Notes: generated from the sequence alone by a model not told the origin. Counted from the first letter of the stretch, positions 1 to 12,723 are shown. The stretch: DNA of 64,000 bases from Halichoerus grypus (GCF_964656455.1 NC_135717.1:155051793-155115792); one strand, 5' to 3'. Translations and numbers: made by a program.

Positions 1-310
1 TGGATTAGGGCCCACCCTAGTAACCTCATTATAACCTAATTGCCTCTTTAAAGGCCCCATCGTAGTCACATTCTGATGTTATTGGGGGTTAGGACTCCAA
101 CATATGAATTTGGGTGGGTGCATAATTTAGGTCATAACACATACTGATTAGTTTCCTAGTTCTAACAAATTACCACAAAATTTGTGGCTTAAAACAACAC
201 AGATTTATTATCTTACAGTTTGGGGGGTCAGAAGTCCTAAAATCAGTGCCTTGGGAGGGTTTTACTGTCCTCTGAAGGCTCTAGGGAAGAATCTCTTTCC
301 TGGTCTTTTC
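1..310 (+). repeat. Ancient interspersed repeat, copy 1
   Basis: Positions 1-135 match the tail (cccaccctagtaacctcatt, gggggttaggactccaacat) and 147-310 match the head (aacaaattaccacaaaattt, then gtggcttaaaacaacaca) of the element also seen at 38770 and 63706. The tail-before-head order implies two fragments or a rearranged copy. I cannot give the family name with confidence; an old L1 3' end is one possibility. Confidence 0.55.
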
Positions 311-368
311 TAGCTTGTCTTGTTTTATTTTTCCCTCTCTTCCCCTATGATCCTCTGTTCTGTTTCTT

Positions 369-507
369 AAATTTCACATACGAGTGAGAGCATATGATAA
401 TTGTCTTTCTCTGATTGACTTATTTCGCTTAGCATAATACCCTCTAGTTCCATCCATGTCATTGCAAATGGCAAGGTTTCATTTTTTTGATGGCTGAGTA
501 GTATTCC

Positions 508-556
<49 letters not shown>

Positions 557-1537
557 ATACCACATCTTCTTTATCCATTAATCTGTTGATGGACATCTCT
601 ACTTTTTCCATACTTTGGCTATTGTGGACATTGCTGCTATAAACATTGGGGTGCAGGCGCCCCTTTGGATCACTACATTTGTATCTTTGGGGTAAATACC
701 TACTAGTGCAATTGCTGGATCGTAGGGTGTAGCTCTATTTTTAACTTTTTGAAGAACCTCCCTACTGTTTTCCAGAGTGGCTGTACAAGCTTTCATTCCC
801 ACCAACAGTGTAGGAGGGTTCCCCTTTCTCCACATCCTTGCCAACATCTGTCATTTCCTGACTTGTTAATTTTAGCCATTCTCACTGGTGTGAGGTGGTA
901 TCTCACTGTGGCTTTGATTTGTATTGTGATGTGGAGCATTTTTCATGTGTCTTTTGGCTATTTGTATGTTTTCTTTGGAGAAATATCTGTTCGTGTCTTC
1001 TGCCCATTTCTTGATTGGATTATTTGTTCTTTGGGTGTTGAGTTTGGTAAGTTCTTTATAGATTTTGGATAAGAGCCCTTTATCTGATAAGACATTTGCC
1101 AGTATCTTCTCCCATTCTGTCAGTGGTCTTTTGGTTTTGTCGACTGTGTCCTTTGCTGTGCAGAAGCTTTTTATCTTGATGAAGTCCCAATAGTTCATTT
1201 TTACCTTTGTTTCCCTTGCCTTTGGAGATGTGTCTAGCAAGAGGTTGCTCTGGCTGAGGTCACAGAGGTTGCTGCCTGTGTTCTCCTCTAGGCTTTGATG
1301 GATTCTTGTCACACAATTAGGTCTTTAATCCATTTTGAGTCTATTTTTGTGTATGGTGTAATAAAATGGTCCAGTTTCATTCTTCTGCATGTGGCTGTCC
1401 AATTTTTCCAACACCATTTGTTGAAGAGACTGTCTTTTTTCCATTGGATATTCTTTCCTGCTTTGTCAAAGATTAGTTGACCAGAGTTGAAGGTCCATTC
1501 TGGGGTCTCTATTCTGTTCTATTGACCTGTGTGTCAG
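369..1537 (-). pseudogene. L1 ORF2 C-terminal fragment, broken
   Basis: Read on the - strand, the piece 872-1312 shows NTGSNLCDLSQSN, KTKRPLTEWEKILAN and [13 protein letters not shown], and 599-847 shows [20 protein letters not shown], the ORF2 C-terminal cysteine-region neighbourhood. A (GT)n microsatellite (512-554) interrupts the 3' part. Not coding. Confidence 0.82.
512..554. repeat. (GT)n microsatellite
   Basis: About 21 uninterrupted GT units inside the 3' part of the inverted L1. Confidence 0.95.
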
Positions 1538-1540
1538 TCC

Positions 1541-3331
1541 TAAGAGGGAAGTATGTAGCAAGAAATAAGAAGGTCTCAAATACACAACCTAACCTTACAC
1601 CTAAGGGAGCTGGAGAACGAATAGCAAATAAAGCCTAAACCCAACAGTAGAAGAGAATTAATCAAGATTAGAACAGAAATCAGTGAAACAGAAACCAAAG
1701 GAACATAGAACAGATCAATGAAACTAGGAGTTGGTTCTTCGAAAGAATTAATAAGATTGAAAACCCCTGGCCAGACTTATCAAAAAGAAAAGAGAAAGGG
1801 CCCAAATAAATATAATCATTAATGAAAGAGGAGAGATCACAACCAACACTGAAGAAATACGAACAGTTAGAAGAACATATTATGAGCAACTATATGCCAA
1901 CAAATTAGGCAATCTGGAAGAAATGGATGCATCCCTAGAAACATATAAACTATCAAAACTAAAACAGGAAGAAATAGAAAACCTGAACAGAACCATAACC
2001 AGCAAGGAAATTGAAGCAATAATCAAAAATCTCCCATCAAACAAGAGTCCAGGGCCAGATGGCTTCCCAGGGGAATGCTACCAAGCATTTAAAGAAGAAC
2101 TAATACCTATTATTCTGAAGCTGTTTCAAAAAATAGAAATGGAAGGAAAATTTCCAACTCATTCTATGAGGCCAGCATTACCTTGATTCCAAAGCCAGAC
2201 GAAGAACCCACCAAAAAGGAGAATTACAGACCAATATCCCTAATGAACATAGATACCAAAATTCTCACCAAGATACTAGCCAGTAGAATCCAACAGTACA
2301 TTAAAAGGATTATTCACCACGACCAAGTGGGATTTATTCCTGGGCTGCAAGGGTGGTTCAACATCTGCAAATCAATCAATATGATACACTACATTAAAAG
2401 AAGAAAGGACAAGAACCATATGATCCTCTCAATAGATGCAGAAAAAGCATTTGACAAAATACAGCATCCTTTCTTGATTAAAACTCTTCACAGTGTAGGG
2501 ATAGAGGGAACATACCTCAATATCAAAAAACCGTATATGAAAGACCCATAGCAAATATCATTCTCAATGGGGAAAACTGAGAGCTTTTCCCCTAAGGTCA
2601 GGAACACGGCATGGATGTCCACTGTCACCACTGGTGTTCAACATAGTACTAGAAGTCCTAGCCTCAGCAATCAGACAACAAAAATAAATGAAAGGCATTC
2701 AGATTGGCAAAGAAGAAGTCAAACTCACTCTTCACAGATGACATGATACTTTATGTGAAAAACCCAAAAGACTCCACCCCCAAATTACTAGAACTCATAC
2801 AGCAATTTAGCAAAGTGGCAGGATATAAAATCAATGCACAGAAATCAGTTGCATTTCTATACACTAACAGTGAGACAGAAAGAGAAATTAAGGAGTTGAT
2901 CCCATTTACAATTGCATCAAAAACCGTAAGATACCTAGGAATAAACCTAACCAAGGAGGTATAAGATCTGTACTCAGAAACTAGAATACTCATGAAAGAA
3001 ATTGAGGAAGACACAAAGAAATGGAAAAAACATTCCATGCTGATGAATTGGAAGCACATATATTGTTAAAATGTCTTTGCTACCTAGAGCAATCTATACA
3101 TTCAGTGTAATCCCTATCAAAATATCACCAACTTTTTTCACAGAGCTGGAACAAATAATCCTAAAATTTGTATGGAACCAGAAAAGACCCAGAATAGCCA
3201 AAGGAATGTTGAAAAAGAAAACCAAAACTAGTGGCATCACAATGCCAGACTTCAAGCTCGATTACAAAGCTGTCATCAGCAAGGCAGTTTGGTACTGGCA
3301 CAAAAACAGACACACAGATCAATGGAACAGT
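1541..3331 (+). pseudogene. L1 ORF2 reverse transcriptase fragment, broken
   Basis: Sense fragments in different frames: 1923-2186 ([13 protein letters not shown]), 2183-2551 ([13 protein letters not shown] and [12 protein letters not shown]), 2704-2964 (FTDDMILYV, where FADD has become FTDD) and 3071-3460 (the [19 protein letters not shown] block). Stops and frameshifts separate them, so no polymerase is encoded. The last open frame runs past the L1 end into unique DNA. Confidence 0.85.
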
Positions 3332-3699
3332 GTCTTATACCTAGTTAGCACTGACAGATATCTTAAAGACTTGAGTAATGTGAGAAATTTAAAAAGTATG
3401 GAAGGAGTAGAGGTACAGTTTTCTTTCACTTTTCCAGGTACATTTTTCCCTTATCTATAGGGTGTGGTGGGCAAAAACATGCACAGTATCTTGATATGTA
3501 GAGAAAATTAAAAATTTTCTATATATGGAAAAAAATCTAGCGGGAAATTAGCCAAAATGTTACCAGTAATCATGTTTAGGTGGTAGGCTTATCGGTGATA
3601 TTTCATTTTGTGTTTTATGTTTTTTGTGTGTTCTAGATCTTATATAAGTGTGTAGCACTTTTAGAATCACAAAGTCTATTTTAATTTTGGAAAATCTAT

Positions 3700-3780
3700 G
3701 AGTGTTTATATGTATGTATTTATATATGTATGTATGTATATAGGTGTATTTATATAGATGTATTTATATAAATGTATTAT
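3700..3780. repeat. (TATG/TATT)n low-complexity tract
   Basis: Imperfect tetramers such as tatgtatgtatgtatata, followed by two near-copies of tgtatttatata. Confidence 0.8.
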
Positions 3781-4089
3781 TGGAAAATTGTCCATGAATC
3801 CATTTCTTTTTTGTTATACTTATTTAGATTTATTATGATCTCGGAGGTTGACAAGAGAACGAACTGTTGCATTTTGTCTGCATTACTCTTTCAGGTAACA
3901 CTTTATGTGTATCTTCTGACAGTGGTGACCATTCAGTCAGAAAAAAAAAAAGTGCAGTGGTTTATCGTAATCAAAAAACTCATAGGTAGGAAGATAGCAC
4001 GGACCTTGATGAGATATCATGAGTCCATCTTTCCTTCACTAGCTGAAGGTGGCATTTTTACCTTGACTATTCAGCAGAATCTCTCTCTC

Positions 4090-4195
4090 CTTTAGACTCT
4101 GGAAGGAGGTTTGCAGATAAGGAAACTGAGTCTCTCATCATTAGTAAGACTGTGTTGCTAATGAGCTGTGAAGCCAGTCTGTTTAACTCCAAATG
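4090..4195 (+). repeat. MIR fragment
   Basis: Core similarity: gataaggaaactgagtctct followed by the internal part of a MIR. Degraded. Confidence 0.5.
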
Positions 4196-5204
4196 GTGGC
4201 CTTAGGTTATCTCATCTCTAAATAAAGTTTTGCTCGATTGCACAATGTGAAATATACCATATAATGAAAGCAAGAAATAAGTTGAAGACTACAGAAGTAG
4301 AGAGTGTTGTCAGCTCTTAGAATTTTGGTTTGACTTCATTGAAGAAGAAAAGAGCTTTTATCTGAAATATAAGACATTTTGAGATACAGGGAGGTAGCCA
4401 GGGGCCTTTGCACTCTACTAAAGGTTCTATTTACCTTGAAGGGTGGACACGCTTGTTCTGTGTATCAGAGGCCTCTGATAGCTTATGAAATCTAGATAGA
4501 TAAGCTCTCTGGAAAGCCTTGTCTGGATGTAAGGCCAGACTTTTCAGTTTTCTTATGCTCCATGCACCTCTTGCCTGTGCTTTAAAGAGAGGAGGTGGAG
4601 GAGGCAAGAGTGCAAAGTGCACAATAATCTGATACTGACTCCTTATATTGCATTCTTTACTGTCTGATACTGCTTGTTCTTGAAGATAATGCTGTTGTTG
4701 TAGAAAATAAGCAATTTAAAAAATTAAATGTTTGCTTACTGTGGGCATAATTTTTTAGTAATACTGCACCTAAAATAAAAGCTGGTAAGATTTATTTTAA
4801 AAATCTTAATTTTTTTATGATTTTAAAGCAGATTTGTAAAATTAAAAATTTAAACAAGTGCTACATAGTATTTTAGAGTAGGTACTTTATAACTTTAATG
4901 AACAATCTGATTAAAATTCTTTTCTGATAATATACATTAAAATAATTTTGTATTACATGTCATCAGTTAATGTTAATTATTTAGGATAACATCAGAAACA
5001 CTCCTAAATGTAAAATTTGATTTTGTGTGTCAATTTTGTTTCCCAACATCGAATACAGTGTTGGTCATATAAATTACCTAAGAAATATTGGCAGAATTAA
5101 ACAACTCATCTTTTTACTTAATTCAGTTAAAAATTCAGAATTAACTCTGCTTGATTTAGACTTCTGAAATCATCTTTTATCTCTGAAATCATTTGTTAAC
5201 TTAT

Positions 5205-5440
5205 AGGTTGGTATAGTGGAAAGAGCATAGATTTTTTTTTTTTTATTTAAATAGATGTGACTTTGAATCTTCTTTCTTCCACCATTAGCTCTGTGACCTC
5301 ATATAAGTTAATTGTTTAAGCCTCAATTATATCATTTGTGAGGTAATAATCCTTCCTTCTAGAGGTAGGTTAAATGAGGATTAAATGAGGTAGTGTTTAT
5401 AAAGAATTTACCAATAGTGTCCAACACAAAATTGACTCCA
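5205..5440 (+). repeat. MIR
   Basis: Shows the MIR landmarks in order: ctgtgacctcatataagtta, a run resembling cctcagtttcctcatctgt, then aggattaaatgaggtagtgt. A T-rich insertion sits near 5230. The adjacent 5520-5640 piece resembles another MIR 3' part. Confidence 0.65.
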
Positions 5441-5702
5441 ACAAATGATAATATAATGATAATTTCATCTGAAAATAATAAGTATCCAACTACCATGGAA
5501 TTTAAAAGGCCCATCTTGAGTGATGATGGAAGCATTTGGAACTGTAATGATGATAATATTAATGATAAGTACCGTTTATTACAAGGTACAGTGTGCTAGG
5601 CTTATGCTAAGCACTTTAGGAAGTAATACGTATACTTATCTTTTTGTTTCAGTGTTGCAAATACAATTTATAGCTCTTCATTTCACCTGTTTTCATTTTC
5701 AG

Positions 5703-5885
5703 GGTTTGCTTAGAACCACACTTCCACACCCCAAAGCTGAACGTTGCTATGCTCAGTATGAAATCAGTCAGCTTCTCCCAGGCATCGAGCTCTTCTCAGA
5801 CAGATACAGGGCTGACATTTGCTCTGTAGTCGCAAGTCTGTATTACATTATACGTGAACTACACTATGCTAAGCAAAATCTAATA
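5703..5885 (+). CDS. CFAP54: CFAP54 exon 1 of window
   Basis: Internal exon of 183 nt, 61 codons, phase 0 at both ends. The acceptor is ttttcattttcag and the donor ATA|gtaagt. It opens GLLRTTLPHPKAERCYAQYE and ends REYHYAKQNLI-like (read: ELHYAKQNLI). The content is amphipathic helix with two cysteines. The open frame runs upstream through the acceptor to 5520 by chance; no exon-like sequence is seen there. This is the most 5' exon I can find, so the true start of the protein lies before the window. Confidence 0.87.
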
Positions 5886-6489
5886 GTAAGTTATTTGTAA
5901 AATCAACAAATTTTAATTCACTGTGGTATTTTTGCCTTACCTTAAACCTTTCAAATTTTGCTAATGTTCTCTTGGCTGGTCTTGTTTAACTCTTAAACTC
6001 TAGATTCAGGATTGTTACCTGTACTGCAAAATAAAATATATTAATTAATATTCCTTCTTTGACATCATTATTTGCACTGCATTTTGGATACAAAGTCAAT
6101 GTCTGTTTGATTTTGTTCCCTTTTTACTCTATTACTTTATCTCTTTTCTTCCTTCTTAAGACAGTTGGGGAAATTGATTAGAATATTTCCCTGGTCTCAA
6201 ACAGAGGAACCTAGTGCACATGTAACTCACTGCATTAACTCGTGCAGGTCATATCAGTACCCAAACTATGAGAGTATTTCTTTGTGGAGATAAATTGATC
6301 TTTGGTCTCTTGTCTTCTCCCTGTTCTAAGTGAACAACAGATTCAAACTGTGAAATGAAAGACAAATACTTCTTAATATCCAAGGACATTCAAAACCTCA
6401 TACAATTCTCTTCCTTTGGGGAAATAAATCATAGTATATGTCATAAATTTGAAGTTGGTTGCTTTTAAAAAATAAATCAGTATGTTCTG

Positions 6490-6720
6490 GTCATTTTATA
6501 TTTTTCTCCTTTATTTTATTTTTCCTATTTATTTCCTATTTTCCTATTTTCTTCCTATATGTTATTTCTTCTACATTTGTATCTCTCCCCCACCATATTT
6601 GCTTCTTAATACCTATTCTTTCTTTTTTTGGTTCTTTCCTTTTTTTCCATAATTTTCATACCTACTTTCTTCTTCCCCTCATATATTATTTTCTTTTCTG
6701 TTGTTCTAAATTCACTCTCT
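6490..6720. repeat. Pyrimidine-rich low-complexity tract
   Basis: Almost purely C/T with scattered A on the + strand (ttttcctatttatttcctat). It yields a 101-codon open frame with no protein character. Confidence 0.6.
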
Positions 6721-7719
6721 CTTTATATTTAAAAGATTTATTGTCCCCTGATATGAATTGTTAAATTATAAAGCCATGTGTTAAAGTGAAGAGATTGATA
6801 AATGCTTTTAACACTTGGCATATTTGGCAAGAAATTTTTTATTAGGAAAAGATAACAAAATGGTACTCCTCTCATTGTTAAGGGGATTCATTTCTGGATT
6901 TAGAAAATAGTTCTATCCTCTGGGTAACCTTTAGCTGCCTAGTCATATTCATATATAATACATATCACTGCACTGGAAAAGAAATGAGACTTTTTTTCTC
7001 TGAAGCTTAAGAAATTGAGAACATTTTTCTGAATAATTGAGCAATTGGCAGCAATAAAGTGGTGTGTTTTTATTTCTCACTAAAGAAAAGAAGCAATCTC
7101 AAAGGTAATAGCCAACTCTTATTGTTTTGTGCTGCATTAATTGTAGAAAAAGATATTGTGTTATGTTGTAGTGCATAATTGTAGAAAAATGTACTATGTT
7201 TGAAATCATTTAAGACCAGTTCTAAACCGTTTAAAAAGCTGTTGCTATTAGTAGCTGCCAGTTGACTGACAATTAGAGGTTCCTTAGCTGAACTTGCAAG
7301 ATGTAAACAGTTTCCATTTTGTATCACACTACTCTCCAGAAGAAGCCCAGTGGGTAAGGAGACTGCTGTCACATACAGAACTTGCTGGGAGACCCATTGC
7401 TGTGGAATCATGGGAAATCGTTTACTAAATAATGGGGATCCCAATACTCTTCCTTGCTCTATCTCCCTTTAGTAGAGAAGGGCCCAGTTGTAGGAACCAA
7501 AATTGGGTTTTCAGTTGAGATCGGAAACTGTTCAGAATTCTAGGCAAACACCTATTCCCTCAACACCTGACTCTGGCCGGATAGTGGTTGGATCAACCAC
7601 AGCATGGATAGTTTGTATGCCTTCACCCATATCCACGAGATTTCAAGAGGAGTTGAACTTTGGGGGTTAATTCTAGGAAAATAAAAATACTATGTGAAGA
7701 GTAAGCTTGGGTCATCAAT

Positions 7720-7825
7720 AGAATATGTGCTCTGTGAAAGCAAGGACTCATTAGATTTTGTTGTCATTCAACAGTGCCTGATACATAATGAGCATGTTCT
7801 AAATATTCTTTTGCTGATAGAGATA
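7720..7825 (+). repeat. L2 3' end, sense
   Basis: Matches the L2 terminus: gctctgtgaaagcaaggact, then cagtgcctgatacataatga and tctaaatattcttttgctga. Confidence 0.65.
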
Positions 7826-8282
7826 TTCCAGTTGAAAACAAATAGCAGCTTCCATGACTGAGTAGGTGACATGGATGGGAGTTCCTTTGCTTTAAATTTT
7901 GCAGTTATTTGATAGCTCATTTGCTAGAATGTTTCTATAGGCCTCAGTGATTCATACATATATATTAAATTAATTTTTTTCAAGGAAGATAATTGATTGG
8001 ATTTTCACTCTTCCATGCTTGAAGGGATTTGAAACCTAGGTGTGGGGTACCAGGTGGCATCTACAAGTCCCCCTGATGGCACTTTTAAGTTCTCATAAAA
8101 TTACGAAGCATATGCTAGGCAGATCATTTCACTTAGCTAAATAGTTTAGTCTCTTAGCATGGCAGAATCAATTGCTGTTTTATGTAACATCTCCCACATT
8201 AATATTTGGCTACATTTTATTATTAGGTTATTAACTTGATAAAACATGTTTTAGATTAAAAAAATGTTTTTCCCATTGGTAG

Positions 8283-8369
8283 ATTCTGCCTCTCCTTGCA
8301 TTGTACCAATATTTTGTGTCTGGAATTTGCCAAGACCTCGTCAGAAATCTAGAAGCAAGGATCCTCAAG
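8283..8369 (+). CDS. CFAP54: CFAP54 exon 2 of window
   Basis: Exon of 87 nt, 29 codons, phase 0 on both sides. The acceptor is ttcccattggtag and the donor AAG|gtatgt. It encodes ILPLLALYQYFVSGICQDLV followed by RNLEARILK, which continues the helical body directly from the previous exon. It is too short to stand out as an open frame; the splice signals and the phase match on both sides support it. Confidence 0.87.
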
Positions 8370-9039
8370 GTATGTGACAAACTTTTAAGATATTTGATAT
8401 TCTTGAACTGTAAAGATACTGTCAAATTAATTTGGTTCTAATACTCATAATAATAAGCTGATAATAATATGGTGTTGTGCTGATATTAAAAAAACATGCC
8501 CATTATTATAATAAGGTATGAGAGGGAGCTAGTTAGAATCGTTAGCTCGTTTTATGCTTGGGCCACAGTAAAGTGAGGAACAGCGACATGTGGGAACAAG
8601 GCTCGTTCAATCAGCCTGGAAATCACCTCTTCTGGAATATTGGTTTCCTGGTGGAAACTAGTGAGTCTGTTTTCTGAAGTTCCTGTGAACTTTTTGCTAA
8701 GGGTCTTTATGTATATCATAATATGTGAGAAGTTTTCATTGTACGGGCAATTGAAGTGACAAAACACACAGATGCTAAATTATAACTAATTCTGTAACCT
8801 AGAAGTCAGGTGAGGCTCTCTGTCTTCAAGATCCATGTACAGTTGGCTTGAACCCCATGTGGACTGGGAACCTCAAGCACCTCATTTTCTCTGCCCTTTT
8901 CCTAGTTAGCTATGGTCACAGTCTCTCACTTCTGTTGAATTCCTTTTGCACATGGATCATCTCAACATCCAGCAGATTTGCTCCCTGTTCTGCACCTCCT
9001 CATCTTGAATATGGAGTTCAGTCCTAATCCACATTCTAT

Positions 9040-9080
9040 ACACACACACACACACACACACACTCACTCACTCACTTACA
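9040..9080. repeat. (CA)n/(CTCA)n microsatellite
   Basis: About 11 CA units followed by four CTCA-type units. Confidence 0.92.
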
Positions 9081-11617
9081 CATAAACATACACAACACAT
9101 TCACCTAAGGCCTTTATTTTCATACTGGATTTAGTGAAAATTTGGAACACAGGAAAATTTAAGTTGAGGAAAAGCAAACAATTTAAAATAGACTATTTGG
9201 CATCTCTGGGTTTAAAATATTTCTTAGCCAACATCTCATGCTTTTGCCTCCCATCCCATGGCTTAATCAGCTGTGTGCTGATAAGTGTTTCACACCTCAC
9301 TCTAAAAAAAAAAGCCCTGATTTGTAGCATTTTCAGTTTCCATGGTGCAGATAGTCCCACTATAGCTGACTTCAGCCTAAGACCCAAAGAGTCCATAACA
9401 TTCTATTTCTAAATAAAAACAGTACCTTCCCTAAGAGGAATTCTGGTGCTATTAAGAGGATATATTTTAACTCAGGAATAAATAACTTTTTGTCAGCCAT
9501 GAAAATTTCTGGATCACTCTTTCTCACTTCCTGAACTCTTAAGAGTTCTCCTGCTTTTTGATTTCCAGTAACACTTTTTTATAAACTACATATAACTTCC
9601 CTCTCTCTTTTTTAAAAACAGTGTTCTGTTCAAGATTGCAAAATTCCCGAGGTTAGGGCCTGAATCTTATTCATCTTTTAGTCCCCTATTGATTGTATCT
9701 TGAATAATAAATTCATATATCGATACTCGGTAATTAATTATTGAATTGATTTTAAAATCTATAGACACTTATCAAGTGCCTACTGTCCACACTTTCCATA
9801 GTGTTTAGTGGGAACTCATCTAGAAGATCCTTGGTAAATATTTATTGCTTTACCTCTGAAACAACATTTATTGAGTATCTCCTATGTGAAAGCACCATGT
9901 TCGTAACTAATCAAAGAAATGTAACCCATGGTCCTTGCTTATAAGGAAGTGAAAATAAGGGAAGAAAGACAGGACATATACATAAGACAATAACACGTGC
10001 ATCTATCCCTTGATCATTTCCAAATGAGTATCATGAGCATTGTCTCCTGGAGTTTGAAAGAGGGAAAATGGCTTTGGGTCTCTCGGTTTTACTAAGTAGG
10101 TAAGATTTAGTGAAGAAAGCAGAACTAACTGAGCAGGAGAGAGGAAGAAAGGAACATTCTTGGCAGGTAATAGTGTGAAACATATAGAGATGAGACAGTA
10201 TGGACTTGTTAAGGGGGCAGGGGTGGTTCAGTGAAAACAGAGAGGAGGTTTTGAGGAGGGAGAACATAATATGAGAATACCAGAGATCCATGTTGTGGTC
10301 CATGATGTCCATGAACAGCGGGGCCCAGTCTTGAATTCCAAACTAAGGCATAATGTGGAGGCTGAACAGTGAGAGAAATGAGGAGACTATGGAATCAGAA
10401 TTGGGTAGCTGTTTTGTTCTGGTCTGTCATTTAGAGGCCGGAGAAGCAAGGAAGGGTTGCAGTGACCATTAGTAACGTGTCAGAAGGAGATCCAGAGAGG
10501 CACTAAAAGATATAATCTGGAACAAAGTTTTTGATTAAATGACCGTGTTTTATTGGATTGTTAGCACTTGGCAACTTTTTGTACTAGGGTAGCTTAAAAG
10601 CCCGTGAAGAACTGTGGACTCTAGACTGCAGCCTTGGGTTGAGAGGTGGGATGAATTGCAGAATCTTGGTCCGAAGAAGGACACGATCAGATGTATCATG
10701 GCAACAGTGTCAGGAGCAGAGTGAGTCGGAAGTGGCATCTTATTGGCAATAGTAGAACAGAAACACCCAACCAGGGTTTTGACAGAAGCAATGAAAAAGG
10801 GCAACTGATGCATCACACAGAGGGAGAAATGAGAACCTGTTTGAGTAGAGTTTGCCTGACCTTTCTGAAGTAAACCGGGGTCAGTGAGTGGGAAGAGAGA
10901 AAAGTCATAGTCAGGAAACAGCAAACAATGCTTTCTGACAAGTCAAACAGCAATAGATCACGCTGTTAAGTTTCTGTTGTGCACTAGTGTCTTTCAGGGA
11001 AAGCTTTCAGACCTCTTTATGATCAGCCGGTCTGGCTTCACTTTAGAACTGCCAACATCTTGAAAGATTTATTAGTCTCAAAATATCCAGCATTCCTGGG
11101 AAGGCCACTGATGGTTCTGTATTTGTGCATGTGAAGGGTTGATTTAAGGGTAGTTCTTTTATCCATCTGGCTTGTTTATGTTCACACTGTTGGTCATTTC
11201 TGAAAATACATGTTCATTGTTATCACCATTGCTTTTTCAAATGGCCAGATTAGTAGGATAAACGGAAACAGAGGTAGCCTTAGAGGTTACAGGTAGTTCG
11301 TGTAGAGGTGTCTCATAGCCAAGATCAGTGGAGACAAACCTCACACAGCATTTCCTCCAAGGGATAATGAGAAAGTGTTCAGCTAGAAGTCTAAAAGAGC
11401 TCCACTAATGCCTACTTGGATATTATATGGCACTGGGGAGATTAGAGCCCAAGGTATTTTAGGCAAGAACCAAAGTGTGCAACTCAGTAGACAAGCAGAG
11501 TTTTCTCTTCCCCATTGCAAATATTCTCCTAACCTTTTATGCTTTATTTTCATGCTATCATCACATCCTATTTCCTCCTAACTTACCTTTTTATTTCTTT
11601 AAAATTTATATGCTCTT

Positions 11618-11735
11618 TATTGCACGGAGCACTGGGTGTTACACGCAAACAATGAATCATGGAGTACTACATCAAAAACTAATGATGTAATGTATGATAA
11701 CTAACATAACATAATAAAAATAAAATTTAAAAAAA
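11618..11735 (+). mobile_element. L1 3' end, severely 5'-truncated
   Basis: About 118 nt of carnivore L1 3' UTR (gcactgggtgttacacgcaa to aacataacataataaaaata) with an A-rich tail. Direct repeats of tatatgctctt flank it (near 11607-11617 and 11738-11748), so this is a retrotransposed tail with its target duplication. Confidence 0.82.
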
Positions 11736-11802
11736 TTATATGCTCTTAAGATTGCTATGGTAGTACTTAAAGGAAAAGAGATAATAAGTGTATGTGTCTG
11801 TA

Positions 11803-11828
11803 TTATATATATTATATATATATATATA
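11803..11828. repeat. (TA)n microsatellite
   Basis: About 12 TA units with one interruption. Confidence 0.85.
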
Positions 11829-11854
11829 AAGGCCACATGACCTTTGTACTTGAG

Positions 11855-12097
11855 ATCTCTCAGCAGATTTTCACATGTCTCTCTTTCATGTCATTCCCCA
11901 ATTTTCTCTTGAATGTCTTCTCAGAGAAGTCCTTCTTGACTGGAGCTCTGAAAGTAGCATTTTTGTCAGTAGCCTTTATCCCTTATACTGTGTATATCTT
12001 CGTGTATCACTTAAATTAGCTCAATACACATCTGGGAAGGATTGTAACACCCAAGAGGGCTTGGTGGAAGTGCCCAATAAACACGTTGAATGAATGA
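11855..12097 (+). repeat. L2 3' end, sense
   Basis: The translation-like region ccttcttgactggagctctg and the ending gcccaataaacacgttgaat are L2 landmarks. Confidence 0.7.
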
Positions 12098-12723
12098 TTT
12101 TTGTTCTGGAACTTCTCTTCCCATAATTTCCTGATTGAAAGTCCTGCTGGGTAATATTCAAAATAAGCCATGTACAATTTATAGTTACCAACTGATTAAC
12201 TTTAAGGATATGTCTTTAAAACTGACAGTGGCATTAATTATGGATGACAAAACGAATAGTTGTCTCTATGTTGATACATTATAGAGTTCATCTGGTTGGT
12301 TTGACTTTCCTCAGAGTATTAGAGAACATCAGGAGTGTTTTTGTTTTGTTTTTCTTTTAAACCATAGTTCACCATGGGAACAAAAAATAAATTCAATTAT
12401 TTTTTTTAACTCTTCTATGCCTGTCATATTTTTGTGTTTGCTCTGATGAAGTAAGACACATCTGACAAATGTCCATTGTTCTGAACAGTTGCCTGCTGTT
12501 GTTTATTAGTTTCCTGGTCCATTGCACATGTAAACTAGCTTATACACAAACACATACTTCTCCATCCACTGTGTTTACCAAGCATTAATTTATAAGGCAT
12601 TACCAATTATATTAAGCAGAAATTTTGGATCTCAGAAAGTTGATGATTGTTCTCTAAAATTTTTATTTTGTAAGTAAAACAAATTATTTAATTAAAATCT
12701 CATTTTTTTTCTTTCCTTTAAAG

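Larger units (their letters stand above)
320..3331 (-). mobile_element. L1 fragment with 5' inversion
   Basis: 320-1537 is L1 ORF2 C-terminus and 3' end on the - strand. 1541-3331 is upstream ORF2 on the + strand. Both arms stop at the same ORF2 position: cacagatcaatggaacag ends the + arm, and the reverse complement of ctgttctattgacctgtgtg starts the - arm. This is the geometry expected of twin priming. No poly(T) end is recognisable at the left, so the 3' tail seems lost or decayed. Confidence 0.82.
1..5702 (+). other. Upstream intron of CFAP54 (partial)
   Basis: No exon with matching phase was found. It holds an ancient repeat (1-310), an inverted L1 (about 320-3331), TATG-type low-complexity DNA (3700-3780) and MIR fragments (4090-4195, 5205-5440, 5520-5640). 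In 3340-3700, 3780-4090 and 4200-5200 I see only AT-rich unique-looking sequence. Confidence 0.6.
5886..8282 (+). other. Intron between exons 1 and 2
   Basis: AT-rich. A pyrimidine-rich tract covers 6490-6720, and an L2 3' end in sense orientation sits at about 7720-7825. The remaining 5900-6480, 6730-7700 and 7830-8280 show no recognisable element or coding signal. Confidence 0.6.
8370..12723 (+). other. Intron between exons 2 and 3
   Basis: Contains a (CA)n/(CTCA)n microsatellite at 9040-9080, a short L1 3' end with target duplication (11618-11735), a (TA)n run at 11803-11828 and an L2 3' end (11855-12097). The purine-rich stretch 9840-10530 may be a very degraded L2 but I cannot assign it. 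8370-9030 and 10540-11600 show nothing recognisable. Confidence 0.55.

Noticed and set aside
5520..5702. Upstream extension of exon 1 to an ATG at 5520
   Set aside because: A clear branch/pyrimidine region and ag acceptor precede 5703, and 5520-5640 resembles a MIR. The exon is internal.
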